The notes: generated from the sequence alone by a model not told the origin. Positions 8,866-17,566 are shown, counted from the first letter of the stretch. The stretch is DNA of 47,518 bases from an uncultured Lachnospiraceae bacterium (GCA_947624815.1 CANQME010000008.1:1-47518), one strand, 5' to 3'. A program made the numbers and translations.

Positions 8866-9051
8866 TTAGGCTCTCTCGACTAATCCGGAACGCAGGCAAG
8901 AAGTACATACGTACATCTTCTTGGTTCCTCCGTTGACCTTCACTCGAACGGACTTCACATTGGCTCTCCACATCTTATTGGATCTTCTATGTGAATGGCT
9001 TACCGCGTTTCCAAAGTGTACGGCTCTCTCACAGATTGCACATTTTGCCAT
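8866..9051 (-). CDS. rpmB: 50S ribosomal protein L28
   Basis: 61-residue, basic ribosomal protein of the large subunit, recognised along its whole length: MAKCAICERAVHFGNAVSHS at the start and KKMYVCTSCLRSGLVERA at the end. It has the CxxC...CxxC pattern (C4, C7 and a C-terminal pair), so it is the zinc-binding form. AAGGAGG lies upstream on the minus strand. It is divergent from the Asp23/DAK pair, a layout conserved in many Bacillota. Confidence 0.97.
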   Translation of the reverse strand: MAKCAICERAVHFGNAVSHSHRRSNKMWRANVKSVRVKVNGGTKKMYVCTSCLRSGLVERA

Positions 9052-9106
9052 GATCGCACCTCCTTATAACCGACTAGAACCCAGGTATGGCTCCACAACA
9101 TATTGT

Positions 9107-9135
9107 ATCTTACCAGATTGCGGAAGAATTTGCAA
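9107..9135 (-). promoter_or_regulatory. Predicted housekeeping promoter of rpmB
   Basis: Minus-strand TTGCAA (9130-9135), 17-base spacer, TAAGAT (9107-9112), 56 bases before the rpmB start. The rest of the 320-base divergent gap holds the plus promoter at 9233-9261 and nothing else that I can identify. Confidence 0.55.
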
Positions 9136-9232
9136 GCAGAATTTTCACAGAAATCGAAAAACTTTGCAAAAGACGGCTGAAACGGTGTGCTCCGCTGTTT
9201 TTACGTCCGCCTTTTTTGTGAATAACTGGCAA

Positions 9233-9261
9233 TAGACACATTTGCGATAATATGCTATACT
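9233..9261 (+). promoter_or_regulatory. Predicted housekeeping promoter of the Asp23/DAK operon
   Basis: TAGACA (9233-9238), 17-base spacer, TATACT (9256-9261), about 110 bases upstream of the Asp23-family gene. Confidence 0.6.
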
Positions 9262-9372
9262 TACTTTGTATGTGCAATTCCATAATCTGGCATCTGGTAA
9301 ACGGCAGCGTGTAAGTGAAAGGAAACATGGAGATACTTTCATAGGAATAAAATCGGTAAGGGAGGTTTCGGA

Positions 9373-9729
9373 ATGAAGGGACGAATCAACAACAAGCTGG
9401 GCGAGATCCGGATCAATCCCGAAGTCATTGCCAAGTACGCCGGCCTGACGGCGGTGGAATGCTTCGGAATCGTGGGGATGGCCGCCATCAGCATGAAGGA
9501 CGGCCTGGTGAAACTCTTAAAGCGCGACAGTCTGACGCATGGCATTACCCTGAGAATTGAGGACAATCACATTATGCTGGATTTCCATGTGATCGTGTCC
9601 TATGGCGTCAGCATTTCCGCGGTAGCGGACAATCTGATCGAGAACGTGAAATATAAAGTAGAAGAACTGACCGGCATGGAAGTGGATAAGATCAATATCT
9701 ATGTCGAAGGCGTCAGAGTGATCGATTAA
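9373..9729 (+). CDS. Asp23/Gls24 (YloU-like) family protein
   Basis: 118-residue alkaline-shock-type protein. It shows the usual N-terminal INPEVIAKYAGLTAVECFGIVGM and the C-terminal VEELTGMEVDKINIYVEGVRV. Members are small alpha/beta proteins linked to envelope stress; the paralogue preceding the DAK protein is almost universally conserved next to it, though its exact role is unclear. GGGAGG at 9359-9364 supports ATG 9373. The gene lies 14 bases upstream of the fatty-acid-kinase-like gene and is surely cotranscribed. Confidence 0.93.
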   Translation: MKGRINNKLGEIRINPEVIAKYAGLTAVECFGIVGMAAISMKDGLVKLLKRDSLTHGITLRIEDNHIMLDFHVIVSYGVSISAVADNLIENVKYKVEELTGMEVDKINIYVEGVRVID

Positions 9730-9743
9730 GGAGGAAGCATTCC

Positions 9744-11540
9744 GTGGTTATGAATACAATGGACGCAAAGACCCTGCAGAAGGCGTTTCTTGCAGGGGCG
9801 AAGGAGTTAGAGTCAAAGAAAGAATGGATCAATGAATTAAATGTTTTCCCGGTCCCTGACGGCGATACCGGTACGAATATGACCATGACGATCATGTCGG
9901 CGGCCCGCGAGGTGGCGGCGATGGAGGAGCCGACCATGGAATCGTTGGCGAAGGCCATTTCTTCCGGATCCTTACGGGGAGCCAGAGGTAATTCCGGCGT
10001 GATCCTGTCCCAGCTGTTCCGCGGCTTTACGAAGGAGATCAAAACGCTGGATGTGATCACGACGGAGACTCTTGCCGGCGCTTTTGTCCGCGCCAAGGAG
10101 ACGGCCTATAAGGCGGTCATGAAGCCGAAGGAAGGAACGATCCTGACCGTGGCCCGCGGCATGGCGGACAAGGCCGTGGAGATGGCCGCGAAGACGGACG
10201 ATATCATTGAATTCGCGGAAGCGGTCATCGAGGAGGGAGACCGCGTCCTGAGCCAGACTCCGGAGCTGCTTCCGATTCTGAAGCAGGCCGGCGTGGTGGA
10301 TTCCGGCGGCCAGGGTCTGATGCAGGTCATGAAGGGGGCTCTCGACGGACTGTTAGGCAGGGGGATCGAATTTACCGACGAGACCGCCGGCCCGGCAGGC
10401 GGAACCGGCGGCATGGAACCGGCGGCCGCGCCAGGCAGCATTCATGTGGACACGGCCAATCTGGAGACGGCGAACATTAAATTCGGCTACTGCACGGAGT
10501 TTATCGTGAATCTGGAGAAGGAATACGACGACGATATGGAGACGGAATTCAAATCGTATCTGGAGTCGCTGGGTGATTCCATCGTCCTGGTTTCCGATGA
10601 TGAAGTGGTGAAGGTCCACGTCCATACCAACGATCCCGGACTTGCGCTCCAGAAGGCGCTGACCTACGGATCCCTGTCTAAGATCAAAGTCGACAACATG
10701 CGAGAGGAGCACCATGAGCGTCTGATCAAGGATGCGGAGAAGCTGGCGGCGCAGCAGAAGGCGGAAGAAGCGGCGAAGAAGGCGGCGCAGAGAAGCGGCG
10801 CTTCTGCGGAAGGAGCCGCAGCGCCGGCGGAGAACGCGGCGGACTCGGCGGATCAGAGTCCGGCGGAAGAGCAGCCGCATAAGGATTACGGCTTTATCGC
10901 CGTATCCGTTGGAGACGGATTCGCGGAGATCTTTAAAGGCATCGGCGCCGATTATCTGATCGAGGGCGGTCAGACCATGAACCCCAGCACGGAGGATATG
11001 CTGAACGCCATCGACCAGGTGAACGCCGATACGATCTACATCCTGCCGAATAACGGCAATATTATTCTTGCGGCCCAGCAGGCGGCGCATCTGGTGAAGG
11101 ACAAGAGGATCATTGTGATTCCGTCCAAGACCGTGCCCCAGGGGATTTCCGCGATCATTAATTTCGCACCGGATCTGTCGCCGGAGGAGAATGAGGCGAA
11201 TATGACCGAGGAGATGAAGCGGGTCAAGACGGCAGAGATTACTTATGCCGTCCGCCACACGGTGATCGAGGATAAGGAGATCGAGGAGGGCGACATCATG
11301 GGCCTTGGCGATCATCATATCCTTTCTGTCGGCAAATCCGTTGAGACGACGGCGATGGATGCGTTGCGCAATATGCTCGACGAGGAGTCGGAGCTTGTCA
11401 GCATCTATTACGGCCAGGATATCACGGAGGAAGAGGCCGGCGCGTTCGTTGAGAAGGCGCAGGCGGTCTGCCCCGGATGCGAGGTAGAGCTGAACTTCGG
11501 AGGCCAGCCGATCTATTATTACGTTATCTCAGTTGAATAA
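9744..11540 (+). CDS. DAK/DegV-type fatty acid kinase-like protein (FakA/YloV family)
   Basis: 598 residues. The N-terminal DhaL (DAK2) domain carries the Mg-nucleotide motif VFPVPDGDTGTNM with D39 and D41, then GSLRGARGNSGVILSQ and DSGGQGL; the C-terminal half matches the FakA C-terminal domain (YILPNNGNIILAAQQA). Characterised FakA phosphorylates fatty acids presented by a FakB (DegV) partner; no fakB is in this window. Between the domains, about residues 329-380, is a low-complexity Ala/Glu/Lys linker that is probably disordered. The start is GTG 9744, nine bases after AGGAGG (9729-9734); ATG 9750 is less well spaced. Confidence 0.88.
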   Translation: MVMNTMDAKTLQKAFLAGAKELESKKEWINELNVFPVPDGDTGTNMTMTIMSAAREVAAMEEPTMESLAKAISSGSLRGARGNSGVILSQLFRGFTKEIKTLDVITTETLAGAFVRAKETAYKAVMKPKEGTILTVARGMADKAVEMAAKTDDIIEFAEAVIEEGDRVLSQTPELLPILKQAGVVDSGGQGLMQVMKGALDGLLGRGIEFTDETAGPAGGTGGMEPAAAPGSIHVDTANLETANIKFGYCTEFIVNLEKEYDDDMETEFKSYLESLGDSIVLVSDDEVVKVHVHTNDPGLALQKALTYGSLSKIKVDNMREEHHERLIKDAEKLAAQQKAEEAAKKAAQRSGASAEGAAAPAENAADSADQSPAEEQPHKDYGFIAVSVGDGFAEIFKGIGADYLIEGGQTMNPSTEDMLNAIDQVNADTIYILPNNGNIILAAQQAAHLVKDKRIIVIPSKTVPQGISAIINFAPDLSPEENEANMTEEMKRVKTAEITYAVRHTVIEDKEIEEGDIMGLGDHHILSVGKSVETTAMDALRNMLDEESELVSIYYGQDITEEEAGAFVEKAQAVCPGCEVELNFGGQPIYYYVISVE

Positions 11541-11572
11541 TGGCGGACACGCGGATGTCCGAAGAAGCAGAG

Positions 11573-11599
11573 GGGGCGCCTGAACAGGCGCCTCTTTTT
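11573..11599 (+). terminator. Intrinsic terminator after the FakA-like gene
   Basis: Nine-pair stem, 11573-11581 with 11586-11594 (one G-T wobble), loop GAAC, then TTTTT at 11595-11599. The remaining 220 bases up to the sigma factor show no clear promoter or other feature. Confidence 0.85.
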
Positions 11600-11819
11600 G
11601 TCGTAAGCGATTTTATTGTGTCACTTTTCCGGCTGCGTGTGCGTTTTCCATATAGAAGCAGATGAAAGACTGCTTCGGATTTTGTCACAGGGGATTGCGG
11701 CGACAGAAATGACAGTTTCAGACTCGCTGCGGAGCGCATTCAGCGGGAAGGGGGGAACGGTTAATGGGAATATGTTTTTGAACTTTTGGCGGTAAATGGC
11801 TGTGAGCAAGGGGGATGAG

Positions 11820-12293
11820 ATGAATATTAAAGAGAAGAACCTGGAATGTCAAATGGAAAGATACGGTAATATGCTGTTTCGACTCGGTATTATATTACTG
11901 AATAATCAACAGGACGCAGAGGATGCCGTACAGGAAACTTTTTTGAGGTATCTGCAGAAGAGCCCGGTATTCCAAGATCCTGATCATGAAAAGGCATGGT
12001 TTCTCAAGGTGGTATCGAATATCTGCCGTGATATGAGGCGTTTTCAGATACGTCATCCGACCTGTGATATCGACGATTTGGAAGCGTATCCGGGAACAGA
12101 TGAGCAAAAGAACGTAATACAGGAGGTTCTTGAATTGCCGCAAAAATATAAAATTCCAATCTGTCTTCATTATATTGAAGGTTATTCGGTAAAAGAAATC
12201 GCCGGTTTCACTCATTGTTCTGAAAATGCGGTGAAAAAGCAGCTGCAAAGAGGAAGGGAGGCGCTGAGATTAAAATATGGAGAATTGGATTGA
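11820..12293 (+). CDS. ECF-type RNA polymerase sigma factor
   Basis: 157-residue sigma-70 family factor. Region 2 is seen as LLNNQQDAEDAVQETFLRYL and KAWFLKVVSNICRDMRR (about 25-75); region 4 as LPQKYKIPICLHYIEGYSVK and IAGFTHCSENAVKKQLQRGR near the end. No region 3, as in ECF factors. AAGGGGG at 11808-11814 points to ATG 11820 rather than ATG 11796. The last 17 bases overlap the next gene, which encodes a one-span membrane protein; this is the usual sigma/anti-sigma pairing. Codon use is visibly more AT-rich than the preceding genes, which may mean acquisition. Confidence 0.92.
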   Translation: MNIKEKNLECQMERYGNMLFRLGIILLNNQQDAEDAVQETFLRYLQKSPVFQDPDHEKAWFLKVVSNICRDMRRFQIRHPTCDIDDLEAYPGTDEQKNVIQEVLELPQKYKIPICLHYIEGYSVKEIAGFTHCSENAVKKQLQRGREALRLKYGELD

Positions 12294-13059
12294 TAAGGAA
12301 ATATTAAAGAGTTCTGTAGAGAAACTGCAATTGAGCGGAGAAGCGAAAAGGCGGATCATGCGGGCATGCAGCGGGAGGAAGCATACTGCGTTTTTTACCA
12401 TCAGAAGATGGGAAATTGGTGTTGTATCGCTGCTTTTGTGTATTGGAATATTCTGTTTCCCTGTGACAGCAAAATATATTCAGGGCTTTACAGCGGTGAT
12501 CAAAGGGACCGTGCTGAAAACGGCTGAAGAGGCAAATCTTACAAAGGACGATAATCTGATGGAACTGGAATTTCCGGGAAGAGGATTTGCCTATGACGCC
12601 TGTCCATGGCTGGATGGGCAGAATAACCGGATAACGGATGAAGATATGAACAAGCAGATCACGGAAATAACGAAGCTGAAGTTAATGGCAAATATCGGAT
12701 CGCTCTATCTGGAGGGCGAGTCGGAATGGATCGAGGATCAGGAGCTTGTTTCAAAGGAGAAAACTACATTGCCGGAAATTAAAGTGACCGATCTGCCATA
12801 TACGGCAAGCTGGAACGGAGCGGGAGGTGTTTATTTCCCAAATACCTACTATCCGGAGGGAAACTTCACGGCGATGGCTGACTGTTCGTACCGTATAAAG
12901 ATCTATGCCATGGACGGCGCTTATGCCGCAACGATAACTCCGGTTTTAAATGACGGCAGTTATGTAGCAGATGTTGCGGTAGATGGAGGGGATTACTATA
13001 TCGTTCTGTTTTGCAGTGGAGGAGAGAGTACTTCGGGAGTGACTTTTACTATACAGTAG
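12277..13059 (+). CDS. Single-span membrane protein, candidate anti-sigma factor
   Basis: 260 residues: a short basic cytoplasmic part (1-43, MENWIDKEILKSSVEKLQLS then RRIMRACSGRKH), one membrane helix at about 44-64 (WEIGVVSLLLCIGIFCFPVT), and a 195-residue external domain. The end of the external part (YAATITPVLNDGSYVADV) looks beta-rich. The 17-base overlap with the sigma gene argues for translational coupling, and the topology fits an anti-sigma factor that senses an external signal. No ZAS zinc motif or known anti-sigma domain is recognised, so the role rests on context. Confidence 0.7.
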   Translation: MENWIDKEILKSSVEKLQLSGEAKRRIMRACSGRKHTAFFTIRRWEIGVVSLLLCIGIFCFPVTAKYIQGFTAVIKGTVLKTAEEANLTKDDNLMELEFPGRGFAYDACPWLDGQNNRITDEDMNKQITEITKLKLMANIGSLYLEGESEWIEDQELVSKEKTTLPEIKVTDLPYTASWNGAGGVYFPNTYYPEGNFTAMADCSYRIKIYAMDGAYAATITPVLNDGSYVADVAVDGGDYYIVLFCSGGESTSGVTFTIQ

Positions 13060-13121
13060 CGCGGAGGGATAAACAGGAATCTTGAATTTGCGGGAGCGTG
13101 GTATGCCATAGAAGAAATACC

Positions 13122-13150
13122 TTGCATAGCCTTTCAGTTTTGAGTATACT
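13122..13150 (+). promoter_or_regulatory. Predicted housekeeping promoter of the AAA-ATPase/PD-(D/E)XK gene
   Basis: TTGCAT (13122-13127), 17-base spacer, TATACT (13145-13150). It lies 73 bases before the gene start and indicates transcription independent of the sigma/anti-sigma pair. Confidence 0.65.
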
Positions 13151-13223
13151 TAAAGTAGTGTATCTGTGGACAGGCAGAAATGACTGCCGGGACTGAAATG
13201 GTGCGGAGGTGAATGCAGCAGAT

Positions 13224-14906
13224 ATGGATAAGAAGATGCTTCCTGTCGGAGTAGAGGATTTTGAAAAACTTATAAAAGAAGGATTCTATTTTGTGGACAA
13301 GACGGGAATGATCGCGGAGCTGCTGCGGAATCCGGCTCAAGTGAGTCTGTTCACCCGTCCGAGGCGTTTCGGGAAAACGCTCAATATGAGTATGCTGAAA
13401 TGCTTCTTCGAAACCGGCGGAGATCCATCTGTTTTTGAAGGGCTGGCAATCGCTGATGAGACGGAGCTGTGCGGAAAATATATGGGAAAGTTCCCGGTAT
13501 GCTTTATATCCCTGAAGGATGTAGGTGCGAACAGCTTTGAAAGGGCAAAAGAGCAGATGGGAAGCGTCATAGCGGATGCTGTGTATCCCTTTAAGTTCCT
13601 GTTGGACAGTGCGGTTCTGGATGAATCCGATAAAGAAGTCTTTCGTGGGCTGACGAACCGGCATATGGACGAGCAGACGATCTGCGATAGTATGAGGATC
13701 GTTACGCGACTGTTGGAGAAGCATTATGGTCAGAAGGTCATCCTTCTGATCGACGAGTACGACGTTCCGCTGCAGAAGGCGTTCTATGGCGGATACTACG
13801 ACGAGATGGTGCAGTTGATCCGTAGTTTGTTCAGCAAGGCGCTGAAGACGAATCCGAGCCTGCAGTTCGCGGTGCTGACCGGCTGCCTGCGGATATCGAA
13901 GGAGAGTATCTTCACGGGTATGAATAATTTGCGTGTTCTGACGGTCGCGGATCCCCGCTTCGACGAATATTTCGGATTCACGGATGAAGAAGTGCATGAA
14001 ATGCTGGAATACTACGGATTTTCGGAAACTTACAGAGCGGTGAAGGACTGGTATGATGGATATTGCTTCGGCGGTGAGGAAGTATACTGTCCCTGGGATG
14101 TGCTCAATTATATCGACCTGCTCCGCGCGGATCCGAAGGCGAGGCCGGAGAATTTCTGGGCGAATTCCAGCGGGAACGACGTGGTTCGGGAATTCGTTCG
14201 GAAGCTGGATGTGAGTGTAACGGCCAGGGAGCTGGAGAATCTGGTGGCGGGCGATGTGGTTATGAAGGAAATCCGGCCGGAGCTGACGTACCGTGAGATG
14301 TATGACTCCATCGAGAATATCTGGAGCCTGTTGTATATGACAGGATATCTGACGAAACGGGGAGAAGCGGAAGGAAGAATGATGCCGTTGGTGGTTCCGA
14401 ACATGGAGATCCGCGATATTTTCACGACGCAGATCATGGATCTGTTCAAGGAGCAGGTGGCCGGGGACGGAGCAATGGTTCGGGAGTTCTGCGGCGCATT
14501 GAAAGACGGGAACGCCGGGAAGACAGAGGAACTTCTCAGGCAGTATCTGAGACAAACAGTGGGAGTTCGGGATACGTTTGTGAGGAGGAATCTGAAGGAG
14601 AATTTCTATCATGGAATCCTTCTGGGGATTCTGAGCTTTAAAGGGAACTGGTATGTGACCAGTAATTATGAGACCGGGGACGGTTACGGGGATATCCTGA
14701 TCGAGACGGAGGACGACGGACTGGGGATCGTTATCGAGGTGAAGTATGCCCATGACGGCGATCTGGAGAAGGGCGTGGAGCAGGCGCTTAGGCAGATTGG
14801 AGAGCGGCATTATGACACGGCGCTTTCCAAGAGGGGGATCAAACGGGTGCTCAGGTATGGGATTGCATGTTATAGGAAGGAGTGCCGGGTGGGGATTGTT
14901 TTGTGA
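13224..14906 (+). CDS. AAA-ATPase-like protein with C-terminal PD-(D/E)XK nuclease domain
   Basis: 560 residues with the start typical of this family (LPVGVEDFEKLIKEGFYFVD). The P-loop is the family variant FTRPRRFGKTLNMSM with K51; Walker B is VILLIDEYDVPLQKA. The C-terminal DUF1703-type nuclease fold shows D490 and E505-V-K507 in GYGDIL...IVIEVKYA. This family is abundant and often multi-copy in gut Bacteroidales and Clostridia. Its function is unknown; a link to mobile elements or defence is often suspected but unproven. GGAGG (13205-13209) precedes ATG 13224 by 14 bases; an in-frame GTG 13209 overlaps the SD and is unlikely. It is followed by two inverted-repeat elements. Confidence 0.85.
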   Translation: MDKKMLPVGVEDFEKLIKEGFYFVDKTGMIAELLRNPAQVSLFTRPRRFGKTLNMSMLKCFFETGGDPSVFEGLAIADETELCGKYMGKFPVCFISLKDVGANSFERAKEQMGSVIADAVYPFKFLLDSAVLDESDKEVFRGLTNRHMDEQTICDSMRIVTRLLEKHYGQKVILLIDEYDVPLQKAFYGGYYDEMVQLIRSLFSKALKTNPSLQFAVLTGCLRISKESIFTGMNNLRVLTVADPRFDEYFGFTDEEVHEMLEYYGFSETYRAVKDWYDGYCFGGEEVYCPWDVLNYIDLLRADPKARPENFWANSSGNDVVREFVRKLDVSVTARELENLVAGDVVMKEIRPELTYREMYDSIENIWSLLYMTGYLTKRGEAEGRMMPLVVPNMEIRDIFTTQIMDLFKEQVAGDGAMVREFCGALKDGNAGKTEELLRQYLRQTVGVRDTFVRRNLKENFYHGILLGILSFKGNWYVTSNYETGDGYGDILIETEDDGLGIVIEVKYAHDGDLEKGVEQALRQIGERHYDTALSKRGIKRVLRYGIACYRKECRVGIVL

Positions 14907-14929
14907 TGATGATTAGGCGCGAGGGGTAC

Positions 14930-15169
14930 GCGGTCGGAAGTCCCACCGTATGCGCTCATGGTTCCGGAGGGAAGAGTCTCTAAGACAAAAAAGTGCCGGT
15001 TTGGGGGCACTGTCAGATTCGCGGGAATTTCTGAAGAAATTCCCGCTCAGACTGACACTGCGGCCATGACTTGTGGTCATGGCCGCAGACCCCCAAACCG
15101 GCACTTTTTTGCCTAAGACACTCTAACCCTCCTCCTCGAAATCGCGCATACGGTGGGACTTCCGACCGC
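14930..15169. repeat. Nested inverted-repeat element, copy 1
   Basis: A 240-base palindromic element. The outer arms, 14930-14955 and 15144-15169, are perfectly complementary over 26 bases. An inner stem of 21 perfect pairs (14987-15007 with 15090-15110) ends in A6/T6 runs on both sides. Inside it sit two perfect hairpins: 15021-15031 with 15036-15046, and 15059-15070 with 15076-15087. The overall plan is a long interrupted stem with two hairpins at its head. No protein is encoded. The T-runs on both strands mean it could act as a bidirectional terminator between the converging genes. Unpaired flanks (GCTCATG..., CTAACCC...) match copy 2 read on the other strand. Confidence 0.85.
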
Positions 15170-15339
15170 TGTGCTTCGCAGGCGCTAGAGACAAAAGCGA
15201 ATTACCGCTGTTGTTTTCCAGACGGTTGAGAAATAAGCCACCTCAAAGGGATAGAGGGATTCGGATACAATAGTTCTGCAAGAGTATTTTACGCACCGCA
15301 AAGGAGTCGATAAGCAGTTTGTCGCGCCCGCGAAAACCA

Positions 15340-15597
15340 GCGAGACAGGCAGGGGCCGGGACACATTCTGGGCGCGATTTCACGGAGAAGGGTTAGTCTT
15401 TCTTAATGAAAAAACGACGGGTTTGAGGGTCGGAGCCCATGACCACAAGTCATGGGCGGAGCGGCAACCTGAGCGTGAACTCATCAGGAGTTCACGCGAA
15501 TTTGCCGTTGCCCTCAAACCGGCGTTTTTGAATTTAGAAAGACTTCCCTTCGGAGTCATGAGCGCACAGAATGTGTCCCGGCCCCTGCCTGTCTCGC
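15340..15597. repeat. Nested inverted-repeat element, copy 2 (opposite orientation)
   Basis: A 258-base element with the same architecture as copy 1 but inverted. The outer arms 15340-15370 and 15567-15597 are perfectly complementary over 31 bases and unrelated in sequence to the outer arms of copy 1. The inner stem (GGGTTTGAGGG near 15419 with CCCTCAAACC near 15511) is flanked by A/T runs. Head hairpins: 15435-15443 with 15449-15457, and 15473-15482 with 15488-15497. The loop CCATGACCACAAGTCATGG matches the minus strand of copy 1. The 170 bases between the copies contain nothing recognisable. Glycerate kinase ends 32 bases further on. Confidence 0.85.
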
Positions 15598-15629
15598 GTC
15601 CCTTTCACGAATATGTGCATCTTATCCTG

Positions 15630-16775
15630 TTAGCCTCTGCTGAAGGTTTTCACAACCCGAAAAACCTGCTCTACAGCAGCGGCCATATTAGCCCTGGCGT
15701 TGCCCGGCGCCATAGCCTCTTCCAGAGATACGACGCTCTGAAGGATGGGGAAGAACGCATCGATTCCTTCCGCGTTGCAGGCGACGGCATCTCTTGTTAC
15801 GCATCCGGCGAACGCCAGAACCGGCTTGCCGAATCTCTTGGCAGTCTTCGCCACACCGATGGGCGCTTTGCCCATGATAGTCTGGCCGTCCAGGCGGCCT
15901 TCGCCGGTTATAACGATATCTGCGTCTTTCACGTAATCTTCCAGCCGGGTTTCTTCCAGAACGATCCTGATGCCGGATTCAAGCGTCGCGTTGGTGAAGG
16001 TGAGAAAAGCGAAGCCAAGGCCGCCGGCTGCTCCCGTTCCGGGATATGCAGCATCGGCGCCAGGGTATTTCTCCTTGGCAAGGGCCGCATAATGAGCCAG
16101 CCAGCCGTCCATTTCCCGGATCATCTCCGGTGTGGCGCCCTTCTGGGGGCCGTAGACCGCACTGCAGCCCAGCTCCCCGCAGAGAGGGTTAGTCACGTCG
16201 CAGGCGATTTTGAAAGTACATTGGGACAACTCCGGCATCACATTTCCGTCGGTGATCAGTGCGATATCCGCGAGACCTCTTCCGTAGGGAGATACCGGTT
16301 TCCCTTCCGCATCCAGAAATCCGTATCCCAGGGCCTGGAGCATTCCGATGCCTCCGTCATTAGTAGCGCTTCCCCCGATCCCGACGATAAAGCGGCGGCA
16401 TCCCTTACCGATGGCGTCGCGGATGACCTCGCCGACACCGTAGGTGGTGGTGTTCAGCGGATTCCGCAGTTTGTCGGGAACCAAGGTGATCCCCGCGGCT
16501 CCTGACATTGCGATGATGGCGGTTTTGCTGTCAGAAATGATGCCGTATGAGCAGTCTACCGGCTCTCCGAGAGGACCCGTCACCTGAACGTGTTGTATGA
16601 TTCCGCCCATACCGCAGGTAAGAGCCTCCACGGTGCCCTCACCGCCGTCAGCCAATGGCCGGACGCATACCTCCGCGTCTGGATAGACCCGCTTCACGCC
16701 AACGGCGATGGCCTGACCGGCTTCCAGGGAGGTGAGACTGCCTTTCATAGAGTCGATTGCTACGGTTACTTTCAT
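15630..16775 (-). CDS. Glycerate kinase (GarK/GlxK family)
   Basis: Phosphorylates glycerate (2- or 3-phosphoglycerate as product depending on the member), feeding it into glycolysis. The 381-residue protein matches the type 1 glycerate kinase family throughout: VTVAIDSMKGSLTSLEAGQA at the start, RPLADGGEGTVEAL, GIGGSATNDGGIGMLQALG, ACDVTNPLCGE, GAAGGLGFAF, and DIVITGEGRLDGQT. GGAGG nine bases before the ATG at 16775 supports the start. It is monocistronic on the minus strand; no glyoxylate or tartronate pathway genes are adjacent. An AT-rich 170-base divergent gap separates it from the P-loop kinase gene, presumably containing both promoters, though I could not fix them. Confidence 0.93.
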   Translation of the reverse strand: MKVTVAIDSMKGSLTSLEAGQAIAVGVKRVYPDAEVCVRPLADGGEGTVEALTCGMGGIIQHVQVTGPLGEPVDCSYGIISDSKTAIIAMSGAAGITLVPDKLRNPLNTTTYGVGEVIRDAIGKGCRRFIVGIGGSATNDGGIGMLQALGYGFLDAEGKPVSPYGRGLADIALITDGNVMPELSQCTFKIACDVTNPLCGELGCSAVYGPQKGATPEMIREMDGWLAHYAALAKEKYPGADAAYPGTGAAGGLGFAFLTFTNATLESGIRIVLEETRLEDYVKDADIVITGEGRLDGQTIMGKAPIGVAKTAKRFGKPVLAFAGCVTRDAVACNAEGIDAFFPILQSVVSLEEAMAPGNARANMAAAVEQVFRVVKTFSRG

Positions 16776-16949
16776 AAGGAGATACCTCCGCCTGTTTGAT
16801 TGCTAATAATAATTTAACATAATTTCTAGAAAAAATATATGTTTTTGATTAGAAAACCTTATTCCGCTGACAGAACGGTGGGGATTGCTTTTCCATTCCG
16901 CGTAACGTATAATGAAAAAGGATTCGTGCACCGGAAGAGGGAGATCAGA

Positions 16950-17489
16950 ATGGGAACGGGAATCATCGTATGCGGCATGAACGGGAGCGGAAAGAGCACG
17001 CTTGGCCGGGCGCTTTCCGACAGGCTTGGATTTCATTTTATGGATATTGAGAACCTGTATTTTCCGAAAACGGATCCGAGCTATCAGTATGCTTCTCCGC
17101 GCACGAGAAGGGAAGTGGAGCAGCTGCTCTGGGAAGAGGTCCGGGCGCATGAGAATTTCGTCCTGGCGTCGGTGAAGGGTGACTACGGGGAGAGGCTTTA
17201 TCCGTATTTCACATGCGCCGTACTGATCGAAGTCCCGAAGGAGGTCCGGATGCAGCGGGTCAGAGAGCGGTCTTTCGGAAAGTTCGGCGCGAGGATGCGG
17301 CCAGGCGGGGATCTGTATGGGGAAGAAGAGGAGTTTTTTGCATTCGTGGAATCGAGACCGGAGGATCTGGCGGAGCAATGGGCGGCGCAGCTGCAGTGTC
17401 CCGTTCTGCGGGTCGATGGAGCCAGACCGGTCGATGCGAATGTGGATCATATCGTGAGGCAGGTGCGCAAAGGGTTTGCGGAAGACTGA
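16950..17489 (+). CDS. P-loop nucleoside/small-molecule kinase-like ATPase
   Basis: 179-residue single-domain ATPase. The Walker A motif is GMNGSGKST with K15, immediately after the first strand (GIIVCG), as in shikimate- and adenylate-kinase-like proteins. Later features are FHFMDIENLYF (a substrate-side acidic residue), a lid-like basic stretch (RVRERSFGKFGARM) and a C-terminal VDGARPVDANVDHI. The substrate cannot be told from sequence. AGAGGGAG at 16936-16943 sets ATG 16950; the longer frame from 16839 has no ribosome site. It precedes the response regulator by 77 bases. Confidence 0.8.
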   Translation: MGTGIIVCGMNGSGKSTLGRALSDRLGFHFMDIENLYFPKTDPSYQYASPRTRREVEQLLWEEVRAHENFVLASVKGDYGERLYPYFTCAVLIEVPKEVRMQRVRERSFGKFGARMRPGGDLYGEEEEFFAFVESRPEDLAEQWAAQLQCPVLRVDGARPVDANVDHIVRQVRKGFAED

Positions 17490-17566
17490 TGGTGGGAATA
17501 CGGAAGCTGCGGCCTGATTACGATAACAGCGTAGATGGAAGAAGCTAATTTTGCAGACAACAGGCG

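Noticed and set aside
13134-14810. Long open frame (558 codons) on the minus strand opposite the AAA-ATPase gene
   Set aside because: It mirrors a well-supported plus-strand gene with intact motifs; its translation has no recognisable domain and no ribosome site.
14930-15597. Possible CRISPR array or insertion sequence ends
   Set aside because: Only two copies, in opposite orientation, with internal hairpins and no spacers, cas genes or transposase.
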